Under the pieces are notes generated by a model. It searched no databases. It saw nothing but the letters and a program-made list of their open reading frames with translations, and was not told the origin of the DNA. DNA of 64,000 nucleotides, taken from contig JACCLO010000008.1 in the NCBI GenBank assembly GCA_029448655.1, positions 806,001-870,000 of the forward strand. The letters are read 5' to 3'. This DNA comes from Wolfiporia cocos. Taxonomy: Eukaryota > Basidiomycota > Agaricomycetes > Polyporales > Phaeolaceae. The position numbers and the translations under genes were made by a program. Of the stretch, positions 45,663-57,427 are shown piece by piece (position 1 is the first letter of the stretch; each line of letters begins with the position of its first letter).

Positions 45663-46929
45663 CAAGGGAGCCCCCCTTATTAGGACAATCAAGCCGATTT
45701 GGCAATCGGTTATCATTTATTTGCTTGGTTTACGGAAACCTGCGCCGTCGAGACGCGCAATAAATAAATCCGGATCTGTATCCTTACGACAAGAAAGGAT
45801 TACATCTCGTCACTACATCGAATATGGGCCTGGAAAACCCTTCGATTCCGACAAACTAGGGCTTGGAAACCTTAGTATAAAAATCTGGTCGCATATGCGA
45901 GCGACTACTGGATACAGCCGTATATGGATATACGTTAAGAATACCTTCGGCCCACATCCACCCACCCTTATCTGGGTATAGAGGCGGTTTAACCTCTTTA
46001 AAAACCAAAACCATCTGGATAGGTTCGATCGGGAGATCAAACGTGAAAGAGGGGGTGGAAACCCTAATTTCGCATCTAGGACCTTAACAAGTCCACTATC
46101 CCACGCTTACAAATGTACCTTACGGTCATTAAAGCAACCAACGACATGCACTAAGAGGCCTGATTACCCTCATTCATGCTCGTACTGTCCTATTCGTATA
46201 TGGACGACAACCCTGTAATAGGAATATAGTAGCTATCTATCCAATAGCGAAACATATCCTTCCCCAACGATCATCCCAGTTCCCACGCTTACAATGTCAT
46301 ACTCAATCGAAGAACGACTTTAACGACATACAAGCACATTGGAAACTACCGTCATTACCACCACGTGACTTCAGCCCTTACGGGATATACCTATACGAGA
46401 CAACTCCTGACAAGGATGTATGTTCTCACGGTTACCCAATAAAGGCCTCACTACGGCAACGACATTACAGTCTAGGGAATACAATCATAAGCATATGAAC
46501 ATAATGCACAATGATTAGTACCTATACTATGGGGTTTTACACGAGAAGCCTACTCGTTAATAAATAGTGCATACAACCACGAAGGCACAGCTTCATTCCG
46601 GAACTTACGACTCCGAAGAGATCGCTACATTGAAGCAATCTAACTAGGGGACACAACCCCTGTAACAAATGGGCATTGACAAATGTCACACGCTTAGTAC
46701 TTGCGATACTAGGGAGGCGACGCCTCATAAACGTTCACAAGGCGACGTCCTTTAATAACCGTTCACCCGCATAAGTCGTACAAAGTAGGATTACCCCTGT
46801 ACAAGCACAAAGCCTAAGACACCCGCCACGCGAATGAAGGAACTTGCAATCCCATTCACCGCTAAGGCAATAGACGTCGAAAAAGCACCGCTATGTTACA
46901 CTCAATGGGTACTACGCATAAGCAACATA

Positions 46930-46974
46930 TCCGCACAAGGGCTCGAAGAGACACTAGAAAATCTCCAGAGCTAA
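46930..46974 (+). repeat. LARD internal 45-nt repeat, copy 2
   Basis: Reads as SAQGLEETLENLQS plus TAA; similarity continues about 25 nt beyond the stop. Confidence 0.6.
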
Positions 46975-47161
46975 CAGTGAAGCCCTCACTCTAAGGAATA
47001 CCGCACAATGCTATCCGAAAACTGTACAACGACACAATGCACCCTCTAATATGCTTGGCAAGCTATTGGAGCACAGATTACAAGTAGACTCAAAGGCACT
47101 ATATGTAGACCATTTCCATATCGCCTTCTACTACGAGTAACGTCATAAGCAAAAGCAACAA

Positions 47162-47206
47162 TCCGCCCAAGGTCGCGAAAAGGCACTTGAACACCTTCAG
47201 CGATAA
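47162..47206 (+). repeat. LARD internal 45-nt repeat, copy 3
   Basis: Reads as SAQGREKALEHLQR plus TAA; similarity continues about 25 nt beyond the stop. Confidence 0.6.
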
Positions 47207-47281
47207 CAGGAGAGCCCCTCCTTTTAGGATCCGCGTGCACAATGACAACACACTCTAGTAACAAGACTATCCTTCCCTAAC

Positions 47282-47502
47282 AACGGCATTTGACCTCTCG
47301 GTCATCACGCGTTGATAATCGCTAGTAACGGCATTTAGCACTTCGCTATCACGCGTTACAAATCACCTTAAGGAATACAATCGCTATCCCATACAACGCT
47401 CAGGCTCCATCCACAAGTCCTGAAACTCCCATTTATCCCTGTTCAATTGAAAAATTGAAGCAGCACCATAACGGCATTTGACACATCGTCATCACGCGTT
47501 AT
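47282..47502 (+). repeat. Three ~33-nt repeats near the LARD 3' end
   Basis: Copies at about 47282-47314, 47325-47358 and 47468-47502 share AACGGCATTT...TCATCACGCGTT. The first can form a small hairpin (TGACC-TCTC-GGTCA). Confidence 0.65.
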
Positions 47503-47570
47503 ACCGCTCTTGGGACGTACATAATGAGGAATAGTTTCATCAGGGACGATGAAACCTAAAGCGGGGGTAA

Positions 47571-48664
47571 TGTCACAGATTTATCTGGGGCTTACAGCAT
47601 TTTTCCTACGATTATAGCAATTTACCTGGGATTTATACGTCTAACTACCAGTTATCTACGGGTTAACTCCCATTGCCACCACGACAAGCTCTTAATTGGG
47701 CTTATCAACCACATGACTAGCTTACGTAACGCTACGGTACAACCACGTCCAATAGCAACACTACAGCATACGTCATAGGTCTCGCCCGTCAGAGCAAGAC
47801 CAGCCACGTCATAGATCTTAGATCATAATGATAGGCCGAGCGCGGCACGCTCGCATAATAATGTCCACATGTACAAACAGTGCCTCGCGGCCTTGTACTA
47901 TTGGGTCGGCCTTCCCGGCTTCCCATTGCCATAAGATCCTTGATCACAATGGCACCTCAGGCGCGCCACGCCTTCGCATAATAATGGCAACACGGCCAAA
48001 TAGCACTATATTAGCATCAAGGCAATATCGCTATAGGCTCGGCCTTCTCGGCCATCCCACGGACTCGGCGTTCTCCAAGTCCCGGGCTTCTGCCATCACG
48101 GCGTTGCCCAAATACCGGTCCTCGCCTCACGGCTAAGACCGCCATATGTTCCGGTAACCCTCCGGTCCGGACATATCACATGCTACGGTGCCTGTTGGCC
48201 CAATAGCATTACGACCTCGGCGTTCTGCCTTGGTCAGCACACGATGACCGGCCAATCGCCATTATACCTCACGGTATCCGGCAACCGGCATCCCTTATAC
48301 CCGGGCTGCGCCCGTCTTCACATGTCCATCTAACGATGAGACCACACGCTCTCTCTTTTACCATTGGCTCGGCCATTACCGGCGGGTCACGGCCTTTGTA
48401 GAGTAGTCGTACCACTTGGTCGCCCTTATGGCAACCAAGCCCACACTCCTTATCGGGCATGCACTATACAGTAGCACATGACCTGATATTATTATGTATA
48501 TAAGTAGGGCCTTGACGGCCTATAACTTTAGTTCTATTCTTCTCGGCGTGCGCCGTAGAAGAACCTTCCACCTACTACCGTGCCTGATAACCTCTCCCTC
48601 ACCTAAGTTGCCTACTTCATCACAGGATACTGGCTTGGTGAGTCCCACAGAGCCATCTGTGTCA
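47571..48664 (+). repeat. 3' LTR of the LARD
   Basis: Same 1,094 bp as 42611-43704; no difference found on reading both. It is preceded by the purine tract AAAGCGGGGGTA at about 47559-47570. Confidence 0.95.
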
Positions 48665-51600
48665 TGTTGTGTATATACTTTATCTACGAATATATTGGCC
48701 CATCCTTCAGCCGATAGTTTAGTTGTTGTTGGTACAGCTATATAGTCCTTTGACTTCATGTCTACTACTACAATGATTGCGTCGCGACCCTTGGAAGTGG
48801 TGAGTCCCGTGATCATATCGACGGAAATGTTCTCCCAGTTGTGTGCTGGAGTTGGGTTCGGGTTGAGTGGAGCCGCGCGTTTGGATCGGTCCGGCTTAGC
48901 GGCCTGGCATTTGATACAAGCTTTGACGTACTGGCGGATGTCTGACCGCATCTTGGGCCACCAGTAGTGTCGGTGTATAGCTGTGTACGTGTTTTCGGTG
49001 CCAGGGTGTCCCGCTGAGACGGTGTCGTGGAATGAAGAAATGATTTTTCCGATTAATTCTTCATCCCGAGGGATAATCAACCTCCCCCTCCTATATCGCA
49101 GACCGTCCTCGGTCGTTTCCCCTACTTCTGCTCCTTCCTTTCCATCGTAGAGAGCGGCTTCCGCTTTGACCCTCTCTTTTACTTCGTCGTGGGTGATACC
49201 CTTGACTACAGTATAGAATGAGGATCGCAGCCTTTCTGCGCTGTCTTGGATGAAGAGGTGTGGCTTCAGGACGACTTGCCCTTCGAGGTGATCTTTGTCG
49301 TTTCCGTGATCACTTCTTCGGGAAAGCCCATCGGCCCTTCCATTGGTCTTCCCGGGGATGTGCACGAGTTGTAGGTCATACTCGGCGAGTTCCGTCATCC
49401 ACCGGGCTTGTCGCGGATTAATTTTCTGTGGGGTCTTAAAGTATTCTAAGTTCTTATGGTCCGTTAGTACTTCTACAGGGTGTTTGCCACCCATTACGAA
49501 ATGCCGCCATTCATCGAGTGCGCGCATGATGGCGAGGAGTTCTCTGTCGTAGATCTCGTAGTTCCGTTCTGCCGGTAGCATCGTCTTACTCTGGTAGGCG
49601 ATGGGTTTCCAGACGCCGTCCTGTTTCTGCATGAGGCAGGCTCCGGTTGCGAAGTCCGATGAATCTGCCTCGATGCGGAAAGGGTCGTCGTCGTTTGGTA
49701 TCCCTAACACGGGTGCTTCGATAAATATTTTCTTTAACTTATCGAAACATTCCTGTTCCGCCGTACCCCACTGCCAAGGCGTGTCCTTGGTTAGGTTTAT
49801 CAGTGGGCGTGCTACCGTGGAAAACTTAGGTATAAATCTCCGGTAGAAGTTTGCGAATCCAATGAAGGATTGTACTTCTTTTTTGTTCCGAGGTGCGGGC
49901 CATTCAGCCACTGCCGCCACCTTCGCGGGATCCATGCGGATTTCCCCGTGAGAGATTATATGCCCTAAGTATTCTACTTCCGACTTCATAAACTCGCATT
50001 TCTCTGGTTTACAAGTCAACTTATTTTGACGGAGAACGAGCAGGACCTTGCGCAGGATCTCTTTGTGTTCTGCCTCGGTCTCCGTGAAAACAAGTATGTC
50101 GTCTAAATATACAATGACCTTTCCAGTCATTATCAGGTCTCGGAAAATGTCATTCATCAAGGTCTGGAACGTGCCCGGTGCGTTGCACATTCCGAAGAAC
50201 ATCACTAAGGGTTCGTACAATCCCCTATTAGTGATGAAGGCGGCTTTTTCCTCGTCGCCTTCCTTGATCCTGACATTTGTATATCCCCAACGAATGTCCA
50301 ATTTAGAGAAGTACTTAGCTCGTTTCAACTTGTTGAGCAGCTCCGTGATCAGAGGGAGCGGGTACCGGTTCTTCTTGGTCATCTGGTTCAACTTCCGATA
50401 ATCCTGAATGGGTCTCAGTTTCCCATCCTTCTTCTTGACGAAGAAGAATGGTGCCCCCCATGGTGACTTGGATGGTCGAATGCGTCCAGTCCGTAACTGT
50501 TCTTCTAGGAAATCATCTAACGCCTCTTGTTCTCGAGGTGATAGGGCATAGATCTTGCCGGCGTAGGGTTCAGAGTTCGGTAGGAGTTCTATGGCGTGAT
50601 CCCACGGTCGCCTTTCGGGGAGTTGGTCGAATTCCGTTTCCTTAAACACGTCTTCGAATTCGTGTAAGTACTCGGGGACCACCTCCTCGAAGGTTTTGGC
50701 TTCCGTGGTTTTGCCGGTGGCGATGGCGATCTCGGTTGCCTTCGTCGCGCGGACCCGCTCAGCGATGGAGGCCCGGCACTCTTCCCTATTCCGTAACCAT
50801 GCGTCAGCAAAGATGTAATAAATATGGTCACCGTCCTCGATCTGCTCGTGCTCGCAGTCGCAGGTGAAGGTGATTCGGCGTTTCTTCCAGTCGATGGTGG
50901 GATTATGGTCTTCCAACCAGTCGAAGCCGAGGAATATGTCTGCCGAGCTCAGCTCGGTGACGTGGAACTTGCGCGTTTCCAGATGCGTGTCGATCTGCAT
51001 CTGGAGTTCGACATAGTGCGTCATTTTGCCCGCAGCGTTGGTACTACCGTCAGCGTTGTACAGTTTGACGGGTCGGTCTAGTGGGAGTTGCTCGAGTTTG
51101 TGTTCCTCCACATAGGCACGACTGATGACCGATCCCGTTGAACCGGAGTCTATCAGTGCCTTTGTGAAGAGGGCACGTCCGTCAGGGCGGTGGAGGGTGA
51201 TCGGTACTTCGATCTGCCGTCCCCGTTTCCCCGTCTGGATTACCACTACATTCCCTCTGAGTTTCTCACCAGTAGAGCCGAACCCCTGTGTTCCGCGTCT
51301 GGTTTCCCTAATGCTCTTTACTATGCGCGTGTCTGGTGTCATGTTGCATTCGAGTATGAACTGGGCGATTCTGTCCCCATACTCGACCTGATAATCTGTT
51401 CCAGTTTGATTATTCAGTATGACTTTTAACCGACCGGTGTAGTCTTCATCGACTACACCGGCCTCCACGTCGACCCCTTTCAAGGCAAGTCCGGATCGTG
51501 GAGCTATGCGGCCGTATACACCGGGTGGCATTCGGATCATTATGCCTGTATCCACGGTGATACGCTTCCCGTTTGGTATAACGACTTCTTCCGCGGAGTG

Positions 51601-54054
51601 AAGATCGTAACCCGCGGCTCCTTCGCTTTTGCGCTCAGGGGGAATTGCCCGCGGGTGGTCTAGGTATATGTCGAGCGTGACAGCCTTCTTCTTGGCTCGT
51701 CGACGCCGCACTTTCTTTTCCGTCTTTTTCTGGACTGTAGGCTTAGATGCGTCTGCCATCTGCACATCTGAGTCTACAACCGGGTCTACGTCCATTGGCA
51801 CATAGTTTACATTAATAGAGGAATTAAGCACGGTTTTATCCTCCCGCCAAGCTCCGGTGGGAGGCTCCTCTGAGGCTGTTACAAACGAATCGTCGGAGCA
51901 TGTTGAAGCTCCGTCGTCGTCACCAGGCGCCAAGTCTACAGAACGTGGTACAGATGTGTAATCAAATATCGGGGCCCCGGTTCCTAGCCCATATAGTCCA
52001 TCCACCGGTTCGTTACCCTCCGAGGCAGATTCGGAGATAGAGACATTTACTGGTTCCTCGATCTCCAGAACTGAAAATTTATTATTAGAGAGGGGACGTA
52101 CCTGAGTGAATCCGGCTTCCTTTGCAGCCTCCGGATTTTCCTTGGCCCATGCCGACACCATTCGCACGAAGTCTTCTTGGGATACTTCCCCGAGGACTTT
52201 TTCTGCTGGTGGTGCTTCGACGGCCTGGCGGGTGCGCGCCGGTTGTGAGGGTCCGGCACCGGTGTTCCCTCCACTGGTAGCTGCTCGGGGCTTCCAGTTG
52301 GGTTGGTGCCAGACGGGCTTGTTGCAGCCCTTCCCTGGTGCCTCTGCTTGTGTCTTGCTGCAAGAGTGGCACTTCCTCTTGAGCAAGTTGGCCCGTTCTT
52401 CCGCGGTGGGCTCCGGCCGCGTGGTTCCCGATGATGATGTTGTCGCCCGTCCCTTTCCTTTGTCGGCGACGCCCTTACCCGTGTCACGACCGTGGCGCAG
52501 CTTTTCTTCGTCGCGGAGACGACGCATCGCATTGTCCGTACAGAGGATAGCCTGTTTCCAAGATTCGTAGTCCTCCGGAATCTGGACATTGTATCCCCGT
52601 TGCGATTTGTCGTTTACCATGGCGGCGACGAAGGCGGAGTGTACTGCCGTGTAGATCTCTTTCGGGATGGTGGAGGTGACCCAGCGATGTACTATCTGGT
52701 TCTCCTTGTCGTATTTTGCCTCCGAAAGAAGTCTTTCCAGCTCTTGGAAGTACTCCTCGCCCTTGCCGATGGTCATGCTGAGTTTTTCCGCGGCAACCGC
52801 CGACTTCTTTTCCAAGTCGGGGTCGTCGAACTTTTGGTGTAGCTCCCAAACGAAGCGTAACCAACTCAGATGCCATTGTCCGTCACGGTAATGTTCCCGC
52901 GTAAATGCCGTTACCCACGAGTCTACCTTTGGTCCCCGTATCAACGAGATGGCCGTGCCGATTTTCTTGCTGTCCGTGAAGAGCAGCGGCCGGTTGTCGT
53001 CGATGTACAGTTTCAGGCGCATTACCCAGGCGATGAAGTTCTCGCCGGTGAAAGGTTCGGGTTCGCGCACCTTGGACTTGTACCGGGGGTCAGGCTGCGG
53101 CTCCGGGAGCATTGAGTACGCGTCCCATTGCGAGCTCGCCGGTTTCTCGGGCCGCCACATAGACGCACGCGTTCCCGGGAGAGGCGCGGCTCTCCAGGTG
53201 TTCACATGCGCTGTCTGTGGTGCTACCGACGGAGGGACCGGGAGCTGTGCTGCCATGACCGAGAAGGGGACCTGCGGGGTGATGACCGGGGGGGTGTATC
53301 CGGGCAGGAATGGGTTCGTCTGCCTGGAGCCGTTCGATCCTCGGGTTGCCGGACGGGTTGCGGGGTTCACCGGTGGTGGGGATCCCATGTGGACGGATCT
53401 CACCCAATTTTCTACCGGCCGGAAACGTTCTTCCGGGACCGATGGTACTGACCGACGGGGGGCGGAGTGCTGGCTGTGTAGCGATGCCGCATCTCCTGCC
53501 GCGATTGCATCTGCCTGGAGACGTTGTGCCTCCCGCAGGAACCGTGCTCCCATGTCGGCGTTCCACACACCGGTCTGAACCATTGTTGCCGCTACCGTTT
53601 GACATCGAAAACCAAAGTCTGCCGCCGTTGGGTTGGGGGGGAACGCCCATTGTAGAGCCAGGGGCGAGTCGACGTGAGCGAGTGGTGATGCTCCGCGGAT
53701 TGTGTTCGACTGTTCCCGGGCCAGGTGGAATGCCTGGTCCAACCGTTCGATGCCGGGGCCTTGGTCTTCCACCGATCCGCCGTATGGTAGGGATCGGGCA
53801 GGGCGGTTTCCTTCGAAGGTACCGGTATGTACGGATGCTTCTTCTACCTGCGGACGTGGTGCGTGCATGCTATCTGCTACCGACAGCAAGGCGAAGTCCT
53901 CGGGTAGGCCGTGTACCTGGTAGTTTACCCACTGCCCTGGGTGGAACGGGTTGTTGGTGACGGTGGGGGTGCCGATGATGTTGTTTTCGGGGAGCGGTAC
54001 TTGCTCGGGCCTGGGCCCACGGATGTAGTCGATGTTGTGGCGGGGTGTGGCCAT
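48665..54054 (-). pseudogene. Gag-dUTPase-protease-RT-RNase H-integrase N-terminal part
   Basis: Open from the ATG at 54054 to the insertion point. Residues ~1-700 are Gag, with a capsid-like region and an atypical zinc knuckle (CHSC...C...H near 52,330-52,390). Residues ~793-931 are a dUTPase with all five motifs: AAGYDLHSAE, RSGLALKG, GVVDEDYTGRL, GDRIAQF, RGTQGFGSTG. The protease has DSGSTGS (~968). RT has FFVKKKDGKLRP (~1205) and YLDD (~1315). RNase H has EADSSDFA and YDRELLA (~1455-1540). The integrase HHCC zinc-binding region is at ~48,890-49,030 and the first catalytic Asp is in SVDMITG. The frame then runs into the nested LARD LTR and is cut. All motifs before the cut look intact. Confidence 0.95.
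51261..51680 (-). other. dUTPase domain inside Gag-Pol
   Basis: Trimeric-type dUTPase fold with five motifs in order: I GYDLHSAE, II APRSGLAL, III GVVDEDYTG, IV GDRIAQF, V RGTQGFGSTG. The catalytic Asp of motif III is present. It sits between Gag and protease in the same frame. It would hydrolyse dUTP to dUMP and limit uracil in element cDNA. Confidence 0.95.
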
Positions 54055-54812
54055 TGTATGGTATAGAGGAAGGTGTATGTATGAAAATGTAGAGTCGCGA
54101 AAAACAGCGCTACCCGCCCACTGTGGATCAGCCTATAGCTGCGATCGGGGTGGTAACTAGAAACTGTCTTTCCACTCTATTCAGAGACCACCTCTTTTCG
54201 GAGGTGCGCCAAGAAACGCCAAGGGGTTTTCAGCCCAAGGCCGGCAAGTAATCTCTGCCTCCGAAACCTCGTCCAGCCCCGAAGCTAATTCGGGATACCG
54301 GGGGCACGGGATCTAAACCCTTGGGATGGAGGGTCTAAAAACTATCGTATTGGGCCAAGTGGCCGTATGGTGTGAGCTGTGTCGCGCTCCTTCAGCCGCC
54401 TTGTGGGGCGCTGGGTTGTGTAGTAACGAGGGGGCGGTAATGCCCGTATAGTGGCGCGGTAATGCGCGTAAATAGGTGCCCAGTGCCTCTGTAATCTGCC
54501 GTAGGGCCCCTTAACGCCTTTGATTATTTCGCGTTGGGTGCACGTCTACTACGGTGGGGTTGAAACCCAAAGCCTTTACGCCGTATTGCACGACGGTGGC
54601 CCAGTAGCTTAGAGACAACGGTAGGAGTGGTCCCCTACACGCTGTTCACAAGTGTACGTCCCCCAGAACCCAGTCCCTTGTCCCTGGGATACGGGAGGAT
54701 AAAAGTTTAAACACCCGAGTCGAGACTCGAGGGCGAAGAAACAGTGCACTTTGCCCCTAGTGCGCCGGGGTTGTTCTGGAATGAACTCAGAACGGGGAGG
54801 AGACTCGTCTTA
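54055..54812 (-). other. 5' leader of the Gypsy element with self-priming site
   Basis: Untranslated region between the 5' LTR and Gag. Next to the LTR, after one base, AAGACGAGTCT (minus strand; plus 54801-54811) is complementary to AGACTCGTCTT in the LTR (plus 54906-54916), about 30 nt after the minus-strand TATA at about 54943-54949. A GC-rich leader follows. Confidence 0.8.
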
Positions 54813-55183
54813 TGACACAAGCGTATTCTCAAGCAACTACTCAGGGGAATATTACTCGCGTGAAAGCGTATTCCTAGTCTGAGGCTACTCAAGGCAACAA
54901 AGGCCAAGACGAGTCTGGGGTGCTCCCTGCTCGTCTGGCTGGTATATATGCTCGTAGGCTGTTTGTACATGTTTGGCTACTATACAGTATTACGTAAGCT
55001 GATAGACCGTTTAGAGTATGGTAAACCCTATCGTAGGTGTAGAGCCACATCAAGGGTGTCCGGGGTTTGTGTAGGCACGTGTGGGGTGTTCGGGGTCCTT
55101 GCACGTGACGCACGGGCGGGCGCTTAGATAAGATAAGGGTTGTCTCTAGTCGCAAGCTAGTTGGAGAAAATCGGCTTGTGACA
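54813..55183 (-). repeat. 5' LTR of the Gypsy element
   Basis: 371 bp. On the minus strand ATGTACAAACAG precedes TATATA, with predicted start at 54916; U3 about 267 nt, R-U5 about 104 nt. Confidence 0.95.
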
Positions 55184-57427
55184 GACTTAGTAGACGTAAG
55201 AAGTCTGGTCGGCGGCACTACCGCTGCTACATTGTACGTACTATGTTATCTCCATTTCAGATGCAGACATGAAGTTATTCGAGCAAGCTTGTACGGGATC
55301 TCTTGTGCGCAAGTGCTATACTACTTTTGGCATTACACGGAAGATCATTTTCTTTTCAAGACTTTGGTACGCATAAGCTTTCACCTCATGTTCTAGCACG
55401 ATGACTCAGGAAATACTGACTAGGCTGCTTTTCTATGGTAAAACCTCCATGTTTCGCCTTTGAGTTCTCATAACGTCAGTATATATCCCCCAAGGTTCCT
55501 CGACACAGTCACCGAATGCTTGAACATAACTGTGAGAATTTAATGCATCCGGTCAACGAGGCATTGACATGGGCTATACATAGGCATTGTGGGGCTACGC
55601 TACTAAGCAGTTCGCCCGGAACAGTTCCTGGTATTGCACAGCGACATACAATTCATCCCTGTGGTATGACTGCTACCCGCTCACCCAGCAAGCTTCGAAT
55701 TGGATGCCCTCCAAAGGACCACCAGATGTGCGAGTGGCAGCAGAGTGAGTGTTGTGCCCTGTAAATGCCAGACATTCACAGCTTGCGGCGACTCACCTTT
55801 TGTGTCAAACAGCTTATTAATTGATGTACTGTCATTCAATCTCACGATGAAGATTGCACATTCAAATCTTATAATTTACAAATAGGTCTCATTTGTCTGC
55901 ACCGTAAGCACAACGGTCATGTATTAGCAATGTTGTGACCATTAGACTGATTTCGCAGAGTATTGTCACCTGTATTGTTCAGTGGTGCGTGGTTCTGCTG
56001 ATATTGCCTCGTAGACGGCTAGTCTGAGTTTAAAACGTTAATCATTTAGCTTTTATGTGGCCATCATCTGGAAAGGTAAGTCATTTACAATCGAATATAA
56101 ACAATTCATCCTAATTACAGGATAGTATCTCCACGCACTAAATACCGTATTTGGTTGACCACTTTCTTGGTACGCCTCGCTTGACAATATCGTCTGATCG
56201 CTCAACAGCTCTCTTAGCTTGTATTAATCTTCGTATCATGTGGTAAGAGAAACAATAGTCACATATTCTCAGTTATAAATTGATATATGGTGTAATGTGG
56301 AGCTGCTGGCCTTGGTGAGCCTCACGGATTGCTATCTTAGTGCACAATGAACATCTGACCGTGAATTAACTCAGCAATCGCGACTTCTGCGTGAGTGACA
56401 CCCTACGCAGTTCGAAACAGAAACTAGAACTAAGCTGATGGTGCTCAGACTTCAATCAGGTGGTGTTTTCCCCGGATTCGTTCTGCCACCACCAGAAATA
56501 CGCAGCTTTGTGACAGCAGAAATTTTTAGTATGGCAGTGAGTAGATTGGAACTCACAGATGTCAAGTATACCGTCAATCATCAATGCACATTACCGCAGC
56601 CTTTTGGTGTCCATACAGGTTTCGCGGCGATCGTTGATATCGTAATCACGGTTTTGCTGTGCATTAATTTGCGCAACGGATTGTCAGAGAGGTCAGTGCA
56701 GGATTCCCGGGTAGGGAAATATCTATATGTGCTTATGGTTTCGTCAGCACAAGATCCATGTTTAGCAAGCTGATACAATATGCTATTCAGCGTGCTTTAC
56801 TCACATCGTGAGTGGGACACACCTGCTTGAATATAGCAGATATTGATACCTTGGCAGTGTGGCTCAGATCGCTCAGACTGTTTTAGTGAATTTTGCAATT
56901 GCTCTATTTCCACTGTTACGTTGTCTCATTGATGCCAGTTCTACGATAGTTCAGATACCTGGATAGCAGTGCAGTTTATCGGAAGCAAATGTGAGTGTGA
57001 CTTGGACACCTGACTGCATTCAAAATACTCACCTTGGATCCAACAGTATATGTTAATTGCTTTCTTTCAATGTCAGTCGCAAGGACTACTATTGTGCTAT
57101 AAATGGGATGCTGATGATCACCCCTAAACTCACATCAGAGTGAATGCTCGGAACTTCATCAGAAATGCAGGGGAGAATGCAGATACACTAAAGCTCACAA
57201 ACCTGAGCTCTACTGTAGGTTTACCTTGGTACTATCCTTATGGCTTAATTAATGATTGCATTGAAAGATACATTTTGCAGACAACATTGGTACTAGTGAC
57301 AATTTGCAGGATGCTGGTAGTCCCAGGCCAATCATATCATCTGCCTCTGCCTTGCAGTCATTGTCATAGAATCACAGGGACCTCATGCCAGATGTTGATA
57401 TATGTACCTTGTGAGCCAGCATCTTGA
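55184..57427. other. Downstream half of the interrupted locus, then unassigned AT-rich DNA
   Basis: 55184-55188 is the GACTT target duplication. 55189 to about 55,810 continues the locus that ends at 40927 and is similar to about 58,950-59,457 (CATTACACGGAAGATC against CACTACACAGAAGATC; GGTTCCTCGACACAGTCACCGAATGCTTGAAC against its CpG-decayed form). From about 55,810 to 57,427 I see only AT-rich sequence with short frames, such as 56438-56773, that have no support. Confidence 0.65.

Larger units (their letters stand above)
43718..47570 (+). other. Non-coding interior of the LARD with internal repeats
   Basis: The first ~800 bp are GC-rich and self-complementary in places, a plausible packaging or leader region. 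The rest holds three 45-nt segments ending in TAA (45618-45662, 46930-46974, 47162-47206) and three ~33-nt GGCATTT...CACGCGTT repeats near the 3' end. Frames at 44054-44527 (-) and 45241-45981 (+) have no recognisable domain. Confidence 0.7.
42611..48664 (+). mobile_element. Large non-autonomous LTR element (LARD) nested in the Gypsy integrase
   Basis: Two 1,094-bp LTRs (42611-43704, 47571-48664; TGTCACAGAT...CTGTGTCA), identical by eye, flank a 3,866-bp interior without gag or pol. The duplication TGTTG is at 42606-42610 and 48665-48669. Orientation is plus: AAGAATAGAAC follows the left LTR after one base and pairs with GTTCTATTCTT inside the LTR, and a purine tract AAAGCGGGGGTA precedes the right LTR. 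The host Gypsy is on the minus strand. It needs trans-acting proteins from an autonomous relative, probably a Tf1/sushi-type Gypsy given the shared priming arrangement. The longest interior frame (45241-45981) has no recognisable domain. Confidence 0.95.
40928..55183 (-). mobile_element. Ty3/Gypsy chromovirus-like LTR retrotransposon (Tf1/sushi type), interrupted
   Basis: Two 371-bp LTRs (40928-41298, 54813-55183) with TG...CA ends differ at one position (C/T), so insertion is recent. The 5-bp target duplication GACTT is at 40923-40927 and 55184-55188. A single Gag-Pol frame runs on the minus strand. The protein order is Gag, dUTPase, aspartic protease, reverse transcriptase, RNase H, integrase, chromodomain-like segment, then an extra C-terminal region. 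A polypurine tract (41299-41313) abuts the 3' LTR. The primer-binding position carries AAGACGAGTCT, complementary to the predicted transcript 5' end inside the LTR. A 6,054-bp LTR element is inserted in the integrase region; without it the element is about 8.2 kb. Confidence 0.96.

Noticed and set aside
45241..45981. 246-codon frame as a LARD protein
   Set aside because: No domain resembling gag, pol or any family; composition like the surrounding non-coding interior. It could be reconsidered if other copies keep it open.
51261..51680. dUTPase as a separate host gene
   Set aside because: It lies in the uninterrupted Gag-Pol frame of a recent insertion, with Gag before and protease after it.
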